DNA of 45,859 nt from Erythrobacter sp. (GCA_030148605.1 JASBTD010000008.1:1-45859), one strand, 5' to 3'; counted from the first letter of the stretch, positions 31,368 to 39,923 are shown. Made by a program: numbers and translations. Notes: generated by a model from the sequence alone, not told the origin.

Positions 31368-33620
31368 ATGATGGAAACCCGTACTGATCAGGGCGGTGAG
31401 AACCATACCGAGCACGCTTGCCATCATGGCCAGCACGGTTCGGACCACGGCGAAGCACCGCAGGATAGCCGATATGACCAGATTCCTGTCGGCTATGCCG
31501 GGGCAGTATATACCTGTCCCATGCATCCTCAGGTGCGCCAGAAACAACCGGGTTCATGCCCGATCTGCGGCATGGCACTGGAAATCGAATCAGCAGCACA
31601 TTTCGAAGAAGGCCCGAACCCGGAACTGGTAGATTTTACACGCCGGTTCTGGATTGGCGCAATCCTGACCTTGCCGGTGCTGCTCATCGCGATGGGTCCC
31701 ATGATCGGCTTGGGCATAATCCGCGAATCAATCGGACAAGGGCGGGCGCAATGGATCGAACTGGTGCTGGCAACACCAGTGGTGCTCTGGTGTGGCTGGC
31801 CGTTCCTTGAGCGAGGTTGGAAATCCTTTCTCTCATGGAATCTCAATATGTTCTCGCTGATCGCGATGGGGGTCATAGCCTCTTGGCTATTCAGCGTAGC
31901 CGCTGTGCTTGCGCCCGGAATCTTCCCGGCGGGCTTTCGCGACATGCATGGGCATGTTCCTGTCTATTTCGAAGCCGCCGCTGTGATCGTGGTGCTGGTA
32001 CTGCTGGGTCAAGTGATGGAACTGCGTGCGCGAGAAGGGACCGGAAAAGCAATTCGTGCGTTGCTAGGCCTTGCCGCTAAGACCGCGCGGGTGATCCGCG
32101 AGGATGGCAATGAGGAAGAGGTTCAACTTGAAGATATTCAGGTTGGCGATCGGTTGCGCGTGCGGCCGGGTGAAAAGGTCCCGGTCGACGGAAACGTGAT
32201 TGATGGCCGCTCATCGGTTGATGAAAGCATGATCACCGGCGAACCTGTCCCGATCGAGAAAACGAAGGGCGATCCAGTTACCGGTGCGACGATCAACGGA
32301 ACTGGCAGCCTTGTCATCGAAGCGCAACGTGTCGGCGCAGACACCATGTTGAGCCAGATCGTCGAAATGGTTGCCAAGGCCCAGCGCTCGCGAGCTCCAA
32401 TCCAGAAATATGCCGACAAGGTTGCCGGATGGTTCGTTCCTGCGGTAATCGGCGTTGCCATCCTGGCATTTGTGGCATGGGCGCTATTGGGGCCCGTTCC
32501 CGCGCTCTCCTACGCTCTCATCGCGGCTGTTTCCGTGCTGATCATCGCGTGCCCCTGTGCACTTGGGCTGGCAACACCCATGTCGATCATGACAGCGACG
32601 GGTCGCGGAGCGCAGTCAGGCGTACTCATCAAGAATGCCGAGGCACTGGAACGCTTCGAGGCAATCGATACGCTGATCGTCGACAAGACTGGAACTCTGA
32701 CCGAAGGAAAACCGCGTCTTGTCACGGTCATGCCTGAAGAGGGTTGCAGCGAAGATGAGTTGCTGCGAGTGGCTGCGACGCTGGAGCGCGGCTCCGAGCA
32801 CCCGCTAGCGGAAGCCATCGTGAGCGGTGCGCAAGATCGCGACTTGCAGCTTTCGGACACTGAAGAATTCGAGGCAGTAACCGGCAAAGGCGTGAAAGGC
32901 GTTGTCGATGGTCAGCAAGTCGCGCTCGGCAATGTGGCACTGATGCAGGACATGGGGCTTGAGCCGACGAGGCTGGCAGAGGTAGCTGACGCACGGCGGG
33001 ACGAAGGTGAAACGGTCATGTTCGTGGCTATCGAGGGGGCGCTAGCCGGGATGGTCAGCGTGGCAGATCCGGTAAAGGAAACGACTCCTGATGCCCTGGC
33101 GGCGCTGCACAAGCTGGGCTTTCGCATCATCATGGCCACGGGCGACAATGAACGGACAGCCCGCGCGATAGCGAAACGTCTTGGTATTGATGACGTGCGT
33201 GCGGATGTGTTGCCGGACGACAAGGCGCGCATCATTCGCGAATTGCAGCAGCAAGGAAGCAAAGTTGCCATGGCGGGCGATGGCGTGAATGATGCGCCTG
33301 CGCTGGCTCAAGCCGATGTCGGTATTGCGATGGGAACAGGCGCGGATGTCGCGATCGAAAGCGCCGGGATCACGCTGGTCAGGGGCAATCTCGATGGCAT
33401 CGTTCGTGCGCGCAAGCTGACTCTGGCAACGATGCGTAACATTCGTCAGAACCTATTCTTCGCACTGTTCTACAATGCGCTTGGCGTGCCGGTGGCTGCA
33501 GGAATTCTCTACCCTTTGACGGGCATCCTGATCAGTCCGATGTTCGCCGCTTTTGCCATGAGCGCGTCTTCGATCTCTGTTGTGACCAATTCATTGCGAT
33601 TAAGGGCCGCGAATATCTGA
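31368..33620 (+). CDS. copA: Copper-exporting P1B-type ATPase
   Basis: Pumps Cu(I) out of the cytoplasm. The 750-residue product starts with a His-rich stretch ([17 protein letters not shown]), then a metal-binding [20 protein letters not shown] motif, and then membrane helices. Seen: actuator TGEP, transmembrane CPC (395-397), phosphorylation site DKTGTLT (Asp439), SEHPLAE (HP motif), [17 protein letters not shown], and C-terminal helices with FYNALG and AMSASS, the Cu(I) signature. Length is normal for this subgroup. It lies between two PF10118 paralogues on the same strand, and codon use looks less GC-rich than theirs, suggesting insertion. Two tandem ATGs occur at 31368 and 31371. Confidence 0.94.
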   Translation: MMETRTDQGGENHTEHACHHGQHGSDHGEAPQDSRYDQIPVGYAGAVYTCPMHPQVRQKQPGSCPICGMALEIESAAHFEEGPNPELVDFTRRFWIGAILTLPVLLIAMGPMIGLGIIRESIGQGRAQWIELVLATPVVLWCGWPFLERGWKSFLSWNLNMFSLIAMGVIASWLFSVAAVLAPGIFPAGFRDMHGHVPVYFEAAAVIVVLVLLGQVMELRAREGTGKAIRALLGLAAKTARVIREDGNEEEVQLEDIQVGDRLRVRPGEKVPVDGNVIDGRSSVDESMITGEPVPIEKTKGDPVTGATINGTGSLVIEAQRVGADTMLSQIVEMVAKAQRSRAPIQKYADKVAGWFVPAVIGVAILAFVAWALLGPVPALSYALIAAVSVLIIACPCALGLATPMSIMTATGRGAQSGVLIKNAEALERFEAIDTLIVDKTGTLTEGKPRLVTVMPEEGCSEDELLRVAATLERGSEHPLAEAIVSGAQDRDLQLSDTEEFEAVTGKGVKGVVDGQQVALGNVALMQDMGLEPTRLAEVADARRDEGETVMFVAIEGALAGMVSVADPVKETTPDALAALHKLGFRIIMATGDNERTARAIAKRLGIDDVRADVLPDDKARIIRELQQQGSKVAMAGDGVNDAPALAQADVGIAMGTGADVAIESAGITLVRGNLDGIVRARKLTLATMRNIRQNLFFALFYNALGVPVAAGILYPLTGILISPMFAAFAMSASSISVVTNSLRLRAANI

Positions 33621-33750
33621 GCGAAGGAATATCGACTTTCCTACTCACCCGTAAATGTGCCTTAGTTGCGGGCATGGTTTTCGCCCGCCACATTGTGAAA
33701 TTTGCTTGCAATGGCCCCGCTGCACCAGAGAGCGATTACTGGCGCAGCAC

Positions 33751-33785
33751 TGCGTTCCAGATGTTCCACCCGGTGGGAATTCATG
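33751..33785. repeat. Dispersed intergenic motif, copy 2
   Basis: Aligns without gaps to 3427-3461, 27 of 35 positions identical by eye. Contains GCGTTCCA and ATGTTCCA 10 bp apart, then CCGGTGGGA. Confidence 0.4.
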
Positions 33786-33806
33786 CGCGAGCCCGCGTGA
33801 GGTGGC

Positions 33807-33904
33807 GGAAAGTCACAGCCGGAAAGCTACAGCCGGAAAGTCACACTTTGCATTCGCGTGGAGCGCCAATTCCCCTCGGCAATGTGCGGAAAGTCACACT
33901 TTCC
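33807..33904. repeat. 14-bp tandem repeat with two GGAAAGT dyads
   Basis: Three tandem 14-bp units start at 33807, 33821 and 33835 (GGAAAGTCACAGCC, then GGAAAGCTACAGCC, then GGAAAGTCACACTT). The third unit continues into GGAAAGTCACACTTTGC, and a near-identical perfect dyad GGAAAGTCACACTTTCC occurs at 33888-33904, 53 bases on. Possibly protein-binding sites or an expanded repeat. Confidence 0.65.
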
Positions 33905-33970
33905 AATCGCGCGGTTTGCGTTCCACCCGCATGCTGGGTGCCAGGACCGGGTCGCGCCCCGGATTCACTA

Positions 33971-34014
33971 TTGACACGGATGTCAGTAACGGCTATTAAC
34001 ACCCGTGTCAGTAA
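33971..34014 (+). promoter_or_regulatory. Promoter with two 16-bp direct-repeat operators
   Basis: TTGACA (33971-33976), 17 bp, TATTAA (33994-33999) is close to consensus. Two near-identical direct repeats, ACACGGATGTCAGTAA (33974-33989) and ACACCCGTGTCAGTAA (33999-34014), are exactly 25 bp apart, one over the -35 and one over the predicted start site. Each has an internal ACAC/TGTC dyad, as expected for a repressor. Confidence 0.75.
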
Positions 34015-34035
34015 GCATTTGCATGGAGTCACACA

Positions 34036-34935
34036 GTGAACGCCCCCACCAAGATCGATCTTGAAACCGCAGCCCCCGCAACGCGTGGCCGCAAAGACCC
34101 CACCCCCGCCGATCTCGAAATCACTGTGCGTGACGAGCGCTTCAACCGCAACACCACCCCCAATCGCTGGTGGGCGGGCGAGCCCTTCGGCACCGCATGG
34201 CACAATGCGCTCTCGGCCACATTCCCGCGCGGTGAAGCCTTCTTCATCGAAGCGGTGAAGGCGCATCGCGATGGTGCCCCGCCCAAGCTGGCGAATGAAA
34301 TCCGCGCTTTCGTGAAGCAGGAGATCAACCACACCCGCGAACACATCGCCTTCAACCGGCTCGCGGAAGATCACGGCTATGACATCAAGGCGATCGACAA
34401 GCGCGTAGAGGAAATGCTCAACCTGACCAAGGGCCGCCCGGAGATCCTCAATCTCGCCGCGACCATGGCGCTGGAGCACTATACCGCGATGATGGCGAGC
34501 GAATTCCTCAAGAATCCCAAGCATTTCGACAAGGCTGATCCCGAAGTGCGCAATATGTGGCGCTGGCACGCGGCCGAGGAAATCGAGCACAAGGGCGTCG
34601 CTTATGACACCTGGAACCACGCCACCCGCGACTGGACTCCGTTCCGGCGCTGGAAAGTGCGCAGCCTGATGATGCTGATCGTGACAGGGCGCTTCTTCAA
34701 GAATCGCTGGGAAGACACGATGAACCTTCTGGCGCAGGATGGCATCACGGGGTGGAAGGCGCGCTGGGGCCTGTTCAAATATCTCGCCTTCACGCCGGGT
34801 GTGGTGCGCCGCATCTTCCCCGCGTGGCTCGCGTACTTCAAGCCGGGCTTCCATCCGTGGGACCATGATGACCGCGACCTGATCGGGCTCTACGAAGGCG
34901 ACTTCACCGACGCGCTGCTACAGCCTGCGGAGTGA
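34036..34935 (+). CDS. PF10118 'metal-dependent hydrolase' family protein, paralogue 2
   Basis: The 299-residue product has the same di-metal ligand pattern as the gene at 30362: FPRGEAFFIEA, KQEINHTREHIAFN, ALEHYTAM and AAEEIEHKGVAYD. The core aligns throughout, including the closing PGFHPWDHDDRDLIG, so this is a paralogue. It starts with GTG at 34036, with GGAG about 7 bases upstream. Its promoter has two operator repeats, but no regulator gene is next to it. A strong bidirectional terminator follows. The reaction is unknown. Confidence 0.87.
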   Translation: MNAPTKIDLETAAPATRGRKDPTPADLEITVRDERFNRNTTPNRWWAGEPFGTAWHNALSATFPRGEAFFIEAVKAHRDGAPPKLANEIRAFVKQEINHTREHIAFNRLAEDHGYDIKAIDKRVEEMLNLTKGRPEILNLAATMALEHYTAMMASEFLKNPKHFDKADPEVRNMWRWHAAEEIEHKGVAYDTWNHATRDWTPFRRWKVRSLMMLIVTGRFFKNRWEDTMNLLAQDGITGWKARWGLFKYLAFTPGVVRRIFPAWLAYFKPGFHPWDHDDRDLIGLYEGDFTDALLQPAE

Positions 34936-34945
34936 CGAAACAAAG

Positions 34946-34976
34946 AAACCCCGGCTCCGCGATGGAACCGGGGTTT
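34946..34976. terminator. Strong bidirectional terminator
   Basis: 13-bp stem with one mismatch (AAACCCCGG.TCC / GGA.CCGGGGTTT), loop GCGAT. On the plus strand CCCTTTTG follows; on the minus strand TTTG and other T-rich sequence follows. It ends PF10118 paralogue 2 and the convergent GNAT gene. Confidence 0.88.
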
Positions 34977-35003
34977 CCCTTTTGCCGCCTCCTGGGGAGA
35001 GAA

Positions 35004-35537
35004 TCAGGCGGCGGTTGGCCAATCTTCCGATTGCTCGGACAGATTGAGCGAATATTCGGCGGTCGGCGCCTCTTCACCGCGCCCGCAGCTATGGCGGTTC
35101 ACAACCCGCCCTGTGGGCTTGAAGCCGAGCTTGGTCAGCACACGGCCAGAGGCGGGATTGTCGAGGAAGTGACTCGCGACCATCTGGCGATACCCCAGCG
35201 TCGCGGCGATCTCGATCACACCGCGCCCGGCTTCCGTGGCATAGCCTTGCCCCCAATGCTGCCGCGCGATCCAATAGCCGAGCTCAACCTGACCGCCCGT
35301 CAGATCGATCCCGATACAGCCGACCAGCGCCGCGTCGCGGGCGCGAGTGATGAGGAAGCGCGGATATCTGGGATCTGCCGGTTGCTCCACGAAGCAGCGC
35401 GCATCGTCCTTGCGGTATGGCCAGGGCGCGCGAGCAAGATTGCGCACCACGCCTTCATCAGCGATCCCTGAATAGACTGCCTGCCAATCCTCGGGCCATG
35501 CCGGCCTCAGCAGCAACCGTTCGGTGCAATGGAACAT
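35004..35537 (-). CDS. GNAT-family N-acetyltransferase (RimJ/RimL-like)
   Basis: The 177-residue product has the GNAT pattern of the RimJ/RimL group: TERLLLRPAWPEDW at the start, GCIGIDLTGGQVELGYWIA, the acetyl-CoA-binding QHWGQGYATEAG (Q/RxxGxG/A), then VASHFLDNPASGRVLTKLGFKPTG. It probably acetylates a protein N-terminus or small amine; no target is indicated. It lies on the same strand as rpmA, with a terminator between. Confidence 0.9.
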   Translation of the reverse strand: MFHCTERLLLRPAWPEDWQAVYSGIADEGVVRNLARAPWPYRKDDARCFVEQPADPRYPRFLITRARDAALVGCIGIDLTGGQVELGYWIARQHWGQGYATEAGRGVIEIAATLGYRQMVASHFLDNPASGRVLTKLGFKPTGRVVNRHSCGRGEEAPTAEYSLNLSEQSEDWPTAA

Positions 35538-35643
35538 CGGAATTCTCCCATTCGGCCCCGCTCCGGGCTCCTAGTCCGGACGCGTGACAATTGCGTGATA
35601 GCGAAAGCGAATTTCGCCGCGTTTTTCAGAGGGAGAAACAACA

Positions 35644-35673
35644 AGAGGGAGTGGGTCGGCCCCATCTCCCTCT
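35644..35673 (-). terminator. Terminator after rpmA
   Basis: Arms AGAGGGAG and CTCCCTCT (8 bp) with further pairing inside. Read on the minus strand it is followed by TGTTGTTTCT. It lies 67 bases beyond the rpmA stop. The rest of 35538-35740 shows nothing else. Confidence 0.6.
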
Positions 35674-35740
35674 ACGAGTGCCGGTGGTTAAATCCGGCTG
35701 GGACCGTCCCGGTGGACGATCCCTTTATCGAACCGTCCGG

Positions 35741-36010
35741 TTATTCGGCTGCTTGCGCAATCATGTCGACTGACACGAATTTGCGGCCCAGCTTGCCTTT
35801 GTGGAATCGCACCACGCCGTTTTCGAGCGCGAACAGGGTGTGATCGCGGCCCATGCCGACATTGCTGCCCGGATAGAATTTGGTGCCGCGCTGGCGCACG
35901 ATGATGTTGCCGCCGACGACTTCCTGGCCGCCGAACTTCTTCACGCCAAGGCGACGGCCGACTGAATCACGACCGTTACGCGATGAACCGCCTGCTTTTT
36001 TATGTGCCAT
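35741..36010 (-). CDS. rpmA: Ribosomal protein bL27
   Basis: Component of the 50S subunit near the peptidyl-transferase centre. The 89-residue product begins [20 protein letters not shown], the near-invariant L27 start, and includes [17 protein letters not shown]. It lies 12 bp after rplU, the universal L21-L27 pair. Confidence 0.97.
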   Translation of the reverse strand: MAHKKAGGSSRNGRDSVGRRLGVKKFGGQEVVGGNIIVRQRGTKFYPGSNVGMGRDHTLFALENGVVRFHKGKLGRKFVSVDMIAQAAE

Positions 36011-36022
36011 GGGTCCTGATCC

Positions 36023-36511
36023 TTACTTCTTGGCTTCAGTCTTTTTAGCCGCGGCTTTCTTGGCCGGAGCCTTTTTGGCCGGTGCCTTTTTCGCTGCAGC
36101 TTCCTTTTTCGGAGCTGCGGCCTTCTTGGCCGGTGCTTTCTTTGGAGCCGCTTCCTTCTTGGGCGCGTCTTCCTTTTTGGCTTCAGCCTTCTTCGGTGCA
36201 GCCTTCGCCTTGCCTTCGCCAACGTCGGTGATGCGCAGCAAAGTCATCTGCTGGCGGTGACCGGCCTTGCGGCGATAGTTGTGGCGGCGACGCTTCTTGA
36301 AAACGACAACCTTCTCGCTCTTCGCCTGAGCGATGATTTCAGCAGATACCGAAACCTTGGAAGCGTCAGCAAGCTTGTCGCCTTCACCCGCGAGCAGGAC
36401 ATCGCCCAGCGTCACGGTGTCGCCAGCTTCGCCAGCGAGTTTTTCGACTGCAATTTTGTCTCCGGCGGCAACCCGGTATTGTTTGCCGCCCGTGCGCACT
36501 ACTGCGAACAT
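36023..36511 (-). CDS. rplU: Ribosomal protein bL21 with long Lys/Ala-rich C-terminal tail
   Basis: 50S subunit protein binding 23S rRNA. Residues 1-100 are normal L21 ([39 protein letters not shown]). About 60 residues of Lys/Ala/Pro repeats follow ([14 protein letters not shown] and similar), giving 162 residues against a usual 100-105. Such tails occur in some alphaproteobacteria and resemble histone H1-like basic tails; they may bind RNA or vary in length between strains. The gene is divergent from the lipoprotein gene. Confidence 0.96.
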   Translation of the reverse strand: MFAVVRTGGKQYRVAAGDKIAVEKLAGEAGDTVTLGDVLLAGEGDKLADASKVSVSAEIIAQAKSEKVVVFKKRRRHNYRRKAGHRQQMTLLRITDVGEGKAKAAPKKAEAKKEDAPKKEAAPKKAPAKKAAAPKKEAAAKKAPAKKAPAKKAAAKKTEAKK

Positions 36512-36741
36512 GGTGGTAATACTCTCAATCTAAAGCTGTGCCCAATCACCTGTAGAAAGGGCGCACCCGACTCCCCACCCGAAGGTGGCGCCGGAAAGAA
36601 GCGTGCCGTTAAGGGAAAGGGGCGAGTAAGTCAACGCCAGATCGCGTGATTTTGCGGCATTGCAGCAAGGTTGCGCGCAAAGCTGCGATACTGCACGCGG
36701 CAACAGGTGGCATGCCATCCGCGTCGTGCTATGTCGCACCC

Positions 36742-37302
36742 ATGAATCGAACAAGGTCTCGTCCTGTGTCAAGCATTGCCGGATTCGCGGCGATTGCATG
36801 CGTCTTCACCTCTGCCTGCGCTGGCGGGTCTGACCGTTATCCTTCGCTCAATATCCGCGATTTCGAGCGTGTTCAGGGCCAGTTTGCCGTTGCAGCCCCT
36901 GCCCGGGAGGTCTTGTTGCCTTCGCCCGCGCCCGTAGAACAAGTCAGCCAGTTGCAGGATGCGATCGATCAGGCGCAGCAAAGGCATACCGAATTCGTGA
37001 TGACAGCCGATTCGGTGCGTGGACTTATCGCAGCGGCAGGCGGAACCGGTCCGGACAACAACCGCTGGTCATTGGCTCAATCAGCCTATGCCGATCTCGA
37101 TTCGCGGCACGGCGCAACCGCGATCCTGCTGAGTGATCTCGACCAGATGTACACCAGCGCGACACTGTCATTCACTGAGCGCGAGCAGATCGACCAGGCT
37201 CGCAATAGCGTGAGTGCGCTGGTGGCGGCGGAAGACACCATCCTTGACGAGTTGCATCTGCTCTTGAGCACGCCGCCTGTCGAGCTCGCGGACCGCGAAT
37301 AG
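36742..37302 (+). CDS. Putative lipoprotein, function unknown
   Basis: The 186-residue product starts with a basic region (MNRTRSRP), a hydrophobic helix and a lipobox ending TSAC (Cys about residue 26), so it is predicted to be lipid-anchored. The rest is helical and mildly acidic (LQDAIDQAQQRHTEFVMTAD; SFTEREQIDQARNSVSALVA), suggesting coiled-coil-like helices. No family recognised. The frame is open upstream to 36646, but the lipoprotein signal fixes the start. A hairpin follows its stop. Confidence 0.75.
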   Translation: MNRTRSRPVSSIAGFAAIACVFTSACAGGSDRYPSLNIRDFERVQGQFAVAAPAREVLLPSPAPVEQVSQLQDAIDQAQQRHTEFVMTADSVRGLIAAAGGTGPDNNRWSLAQSAYADLDSRHGATAILLSDLDQMYTSATLSFTEREQIDQARNSVSALVAAEDTILDELHLLLSTPPVELADRE

Positions 37303-37314
37303 CTGATAAGACAA

Positions 37315-37342
37315 GCGCGGGGCCACCGAAGCGACCCCGCGC
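37315..37342. terminator. Terminator between convergent genes
   Basis: 8-bp perfect arms GCGCGGGG/CCCCGCGC with a 12-base loop. On the minus strand TTGTCTTAT follows, so it ends the membrane-protein gene at 37375-37800; it may also stop the lipoprotein transcript. Confidence 0.6.
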
Positions 37343-37374
37343 ACCTGCCGATCCCCCTCCGGGAAGGTAGAGGA

Positions 37375-37800
37375 CTAGATAGTTGCGGCTATCGTCACCA
37401 CCGCAAGTCCCCATAAAAGTACGAGAACCGGCAAGACCAATACTTGTGTTGCTGCATCACGCGCTTTGAGCGGGCCTGTGTGAGTCATGATCCCGCGGCT
37501 GGCGAAATGATCAAGATCCAGCGCATGTGCCTTTTTCGTTTCGGGTTTGAGGCGCGTCCAAATGCCGGGGACAGCAAACCCCACGATGATAATCCCTGCG
37601 AAGATCACCATCGGGATAATCAGGCCCGGATTGCCAAACGCCATGGCAGTAACTGCGAGAAAGCCAAGGTAACAGGCAACCGTGCCGCCGTAGAGCGCTT
37701 TGGGCAGCTCGAATGTGCGATCGACAATTGTTGGCGCATGCGGCGCTTCAACAATACGCACCTTGTCGGCGATAAGTTCTGGAGCGATGAGCTTTGACAT
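37375..37800 (-). CDS. Small membrane protein with three predicted helices, unknown function
   Basis: The 141-residue product has a polar N-terminus of about 35 residues, hydrophobic segments at about 37-55, 58-77 and 122-140, and a cytoplasmic-looking loop with KPETKKAHALDLDHFASRG. No family or motif recognised. The ATG at 37800 has a GGAGA about 6 bases upstream (ACGGAAGGAGACATCGTC), which supports it. It is separate from moaE, 62 bp away on the same strand. Confidence 0.75.
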   Translation of the reverse strand: MSKLIAPELIADKVRIVEAPHAPTIVDRTFELPKALYGGTVACYLGFLAVTAMAFGNPGLIIPMVIFAGIIIVGFAVPGIWTRLKPETKKAHALDLDHFASRGIMTHTGPLKARDAATQVLVLPVLVLLWGLAVVTIAATI

Positions 37801-37878
37801 GACGATGTCTCCTTCCGTCGAGACATCATTTGCCGCAGGTGCGATTCGCTCGCCTTGATCTAAGTCAAAGGGATCGGA

Positions 37879-38334
37879 TTATTTTGCCCAGCGCGCCAGA
37901 TCGGCATAATCATCGTTGCGCGGCTCGATCCAGTGCCACTGTCCGTCTCGCTGCTCTCGTTTCCAGAACCAGGCGGCAGCTTTGAGATGGTCCATGCAAA
38001 AGTCCACCGCATCAATGGCGGCGCGCCGGTGCTTTGCCGCGGCGGACACGCACACGATCGGCTCGCCGGGCTGCATACGGCCAATGCGGTGCACCATCAG
38101 CAGGCCCATCAGATCAAAGCGCGCGAATGTCCGGTCCGCGAGCTGCTCCATGCCCGGAAGCGTTAGCGGCTCGTAATGCGACAGCTCGAGCGCTTCGACG
38201 CCAGTATCGCTGCGCACTTCACCAACGAAAGTGCACACCCCGCCCAGCCCCGGATTGGCATCGGTAAATTCCCCGATCAATGCGCCCGGGTTGAAGGGTT
38301 CGCTGAGCAGGCGAATGTCGCGCATGGTGCGCAC
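37879..38334 (-). CDS. moaE: Molybdopterin synthase catalytic subunit MoaE
   Basis: Large subunit that moves sulfur from MoaD to precursor Z to form molybdopterin. Seen: FVGEVRSDTGVEALELSHYEPLT, HRIGRMQPGE, and the active-site Lys region AAAKHRRAAIDAVDFCMDHLK with WFWKRE. 151 residues, a normal length. The start is GTG at 38334 sharing a base with the moaD stop, or ATG at 38325. It is the last gene of the moaA-D-E run. Confidence 0.95.
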   Translation of the reverse strand: MRTMRDIRLLSEPFNPGALIGEFTDANPGLGGVCTFVGEVRSDTGVEALELSHYEPLTLPGMEQLADRTFARFDLMGLLMVHRIGRMQPGEPIVCVSAAAKHRRAAIDAVDFCMDHLKAAAWFWKREQRDGQWHWIEPRNDDYADLARWAK

Positions 38335-38576
38335 TAGCCGCCGCTTACCGGCGGCAACAGAGCGACTTCCTCGCCATCCTGCGCTTGCAGCGCCATCTTG
38401 TCAGCCAGCACCTTGCCAGCACAAGCGATGTTGACGCGTGCCTGCTGCAGCTGGTCTGCAACGTCGGCACCAACCACCTCGAGAAGCCCTGCCCATTCGA
38501 GCGGAGCGTCGACTTCCATCGCCTCTCTACCGGCAAGGTCGCGCAAGGGCCCAAGGAACAGGATCGTCACCGCCAT
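38334..38576 (-). CDS. moaD: Molybdopterin synthase sulfur-carrier subunit MoaD
   Basis: Ubiquitin-fold carrier whose C-terminal Gly-Gly is thiocarboxylated. The 80-residue product begins MAVTILFLGPLRDLAG, contains VALLPPVSGG at the end, and so has the needed GG terminus. It starts 1 bp after the moaA stop, and its stop overlaps the moaE start. Confidence 0.94.
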   Translation of the reverse strand: MAVTILFLGPLRDLAGREAMEVDAPLEWAGLLEVVGADVADQLQQARVNIACAGKVLADKMALQAQDGEEVALLPPVSGG

Positions 38577-38577
38577 C

Positions 38578-39612
38578 CTAGCCTCCTGTCATCGACATAT
38601 GGCGTGGCTGCGCAGGCTCCGCACCCCGCCGCGAGATATCGAAATGATGCTTCTCCGGCTTGATCCGCATCGCTTCATTGAGCGCGGCCTGCAGCTTCGC
38701 TTCGGGATCATCCGAACGCAAGGCAGCACGCAAGTCGACACGTTCGCCACCGCCAAGGCACGGGTAGAGCTGGCCCGTAGCTGTAACCCTCAGCCGGTTG
38801 CAGCCCGCGCAGAAATTGTTCGTCAGCGGCGTGATCAAACCCAGCCGCCCGCCGGTTTCTTCGATCCGGTCATACCGCGCAGGGCCGCCCGTATTGTCTC
38901 CAAGCGGGGTCAACGTCCAACGTTGCTCCAGCTGCTCGCGCACCGCCGACAAGGGCAGAAAATGGTCGACCCGGTCCTCGTCAACATCACCCAGCGGCAT
39001 GACCTCGATCAGAGTGATGTCGAAGCCTTCGCTGTGTGCCCAGGCGATATGGTCAGGCAGCTCGCGCTCATTCACGCCTTTGAGCGCGACAGTGTTGATC
39101 TTGACCTTGAGACCCGCCTGCTTTGCCGCAGCGATCCCTTCCAGCACTTTGGGCAAGGCATCGCGGCGGGAAAGCTTGGCAAATTGCTCGCGATCGCGCG
39201 TGTCGAGCGAGATATTCACGCGTTTGACCCCTGCCCGTGCCAGTTCGTCAGCGTGCTCGGCCAATTGCGTTGCGTTGGTGGTAAGCGTCAGCTCTTCCAA
39301 CCCTTCGCCCAGCTTGCGGCCCAAGGCACGGAACAGCTCCATGATATCCCGCCGAACCAGCGGCTCGCCGCCGGTCACCCGGATTTTCGTTACCCCGCGC
39401 GCGATAAAGCCGAGCGAGAGCTGGTAGAGTTCTTCCAAGCTCAGCACTTCCTTGCGTGGCAGGAAAGTCATCCGTTCCGGCATGCAATAGGTGCAGCGCA
39501 AATCGCAGCGGTCAGTCACCGACAGGCGCAGATATTTGATCTGGCGCTGGAATGTATCGACCAGCGGCTTGGCCCGTGCAGCAGGCAGGATAACGTCGCG
39601 CACCCTATTCAT
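38578..39612 (-). CDS. moaA: GTP 3',8-cyclase MoaA
   Basis: Radical-SAM enzyme that starts molybdenum cofactor synthesis from GTP. Seen: RLSVTDRCDLRCTYC with Cys36, Cys40 and Cys43 (SAM cluster), GGEPLVRRDI, and the second cluster region CAGCNRLRVTATGQLYPC; the chain ends in Gly-Gly as required. 344 residues, normal length. Its start overlaps the end of the small Rossmann-like gene by 8 bp. Confidence 0.96.
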   Translation of the reverse strand: MNRVRDVILPAARAKPLVDTFQRQIKYLRLSVTDRCDLRCTYCMPERMTFLPRKEVLSLEELYQLSLGFIARGVTKIRVTGGEPLVRRDIMELFRALGRKLGEGLEELTLTTNATQLAEHADELARAGVKRVNISLDTRDREQFAKLSRRDALPKVLEGIAAAKQAGLKVKINTVALKGVNERELPDHIAWAHSEGFDITLIEVMPLGDVDEDRVDHFLPLSAVREQLEQRWTLTPLGDNTGGPARYDRIEETGGRLGLITPLTNNFCAGCNRLRVTATGQLYPCLGGGERVDLRAALRSDDPEAKLQAALNEAMRIKPEKHHFDISRRGAEPAQPRHMSMTGG

Positions 39613-39919
39613 GCAGCGGAAGATACTGGCCCGTGATCCCTGGCGCAGCCCTCAAATATGCGAGCATTGCTGAAATTGCATCCTCGCTCTCGCCGCCGAG
39701 CACATTGACCCGTTTGGGAGCATATTTGCGCGCCAGATCGCGTGCCAGTGCGCGTCGCCAGTCATCGTGATCGCTGGCGGCTGCGGGAAGTATGATCGCA
39801 AGCGCGCCTGCCTCACCCTCCAGCAGCGACACTGCATTATCCAGATGATCGTGATAGAACACTGCCGAGGCATCGAGCGGCCCTTCAGGCAAACTCCCGA
39901 TCCGCAGCTCCGCCTGCAT
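39605..39919 (-). CDS. Small protein between folB and moaA, possibly Rossmann-like
   Basis: The 104-residue product reads MQAELRIGSLPEGPLDASAV, with a middle stretch ALAIILPAAASDHDDWRRAL and a late VNVLGGESED. Alternating strand/helix character suggests a small Rossmann-like fold, but no motif is certain. I chose the ATG at 39919, with TAAGG ending just upstream and 4 bp after folB. Coupling to folB and moaA suggests a role in pterin or cofactor metabolism, by position only. Confidence 0.7.
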   Translation of the reverse strand: MQAELRIGSLPEGPLDASAVFYHDHLDNAVSLLEGEAGALAIILPAAASDHDDWRRALARDLARKYAPKRVNVLGGESEDAISAMLAYLRAAPGITGQYLPLHE

Positions 39920-39923
39920 CACC

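Larger units (their letters stand above)
33621..34035. other. Gene-free stretch between copA and PF10118 paralogue 2
   Basis: No supported gene in 415 bases. It holds a weak hairpin after copA (GCGGGC/GCCCGC, 33668-33688, without a T-run), the second copy of the 35-bp motif (33751-33785), a 14-bp tandem repeat (33807-33848), two dyads (33835-33851 and 33888-33904) and a strong promoter with paired operators (33971-34014). Open frames here are low-complexity and inconsistent. Confidence 0.6.

Noticed and set aside
33807..33848. Short tandem repeat as a CRISPR array
   Set aside because: Units are 14 bp with no unique spacers and no cas genes nearby.
33621..34035. Plus-strand frames of 114-121 codons between copA and PF10118 paralogue 2
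   Set aside because: They cross tandem repeats and a strong promoter, overlap each other in different frames, and look like no protein family.
31292..34035. Insertion sequence or transposon around copA
   Set aside because: No transposase, integrase, terminal inverted repeats or target duplication is visible; only the position and composition hint at insertion.
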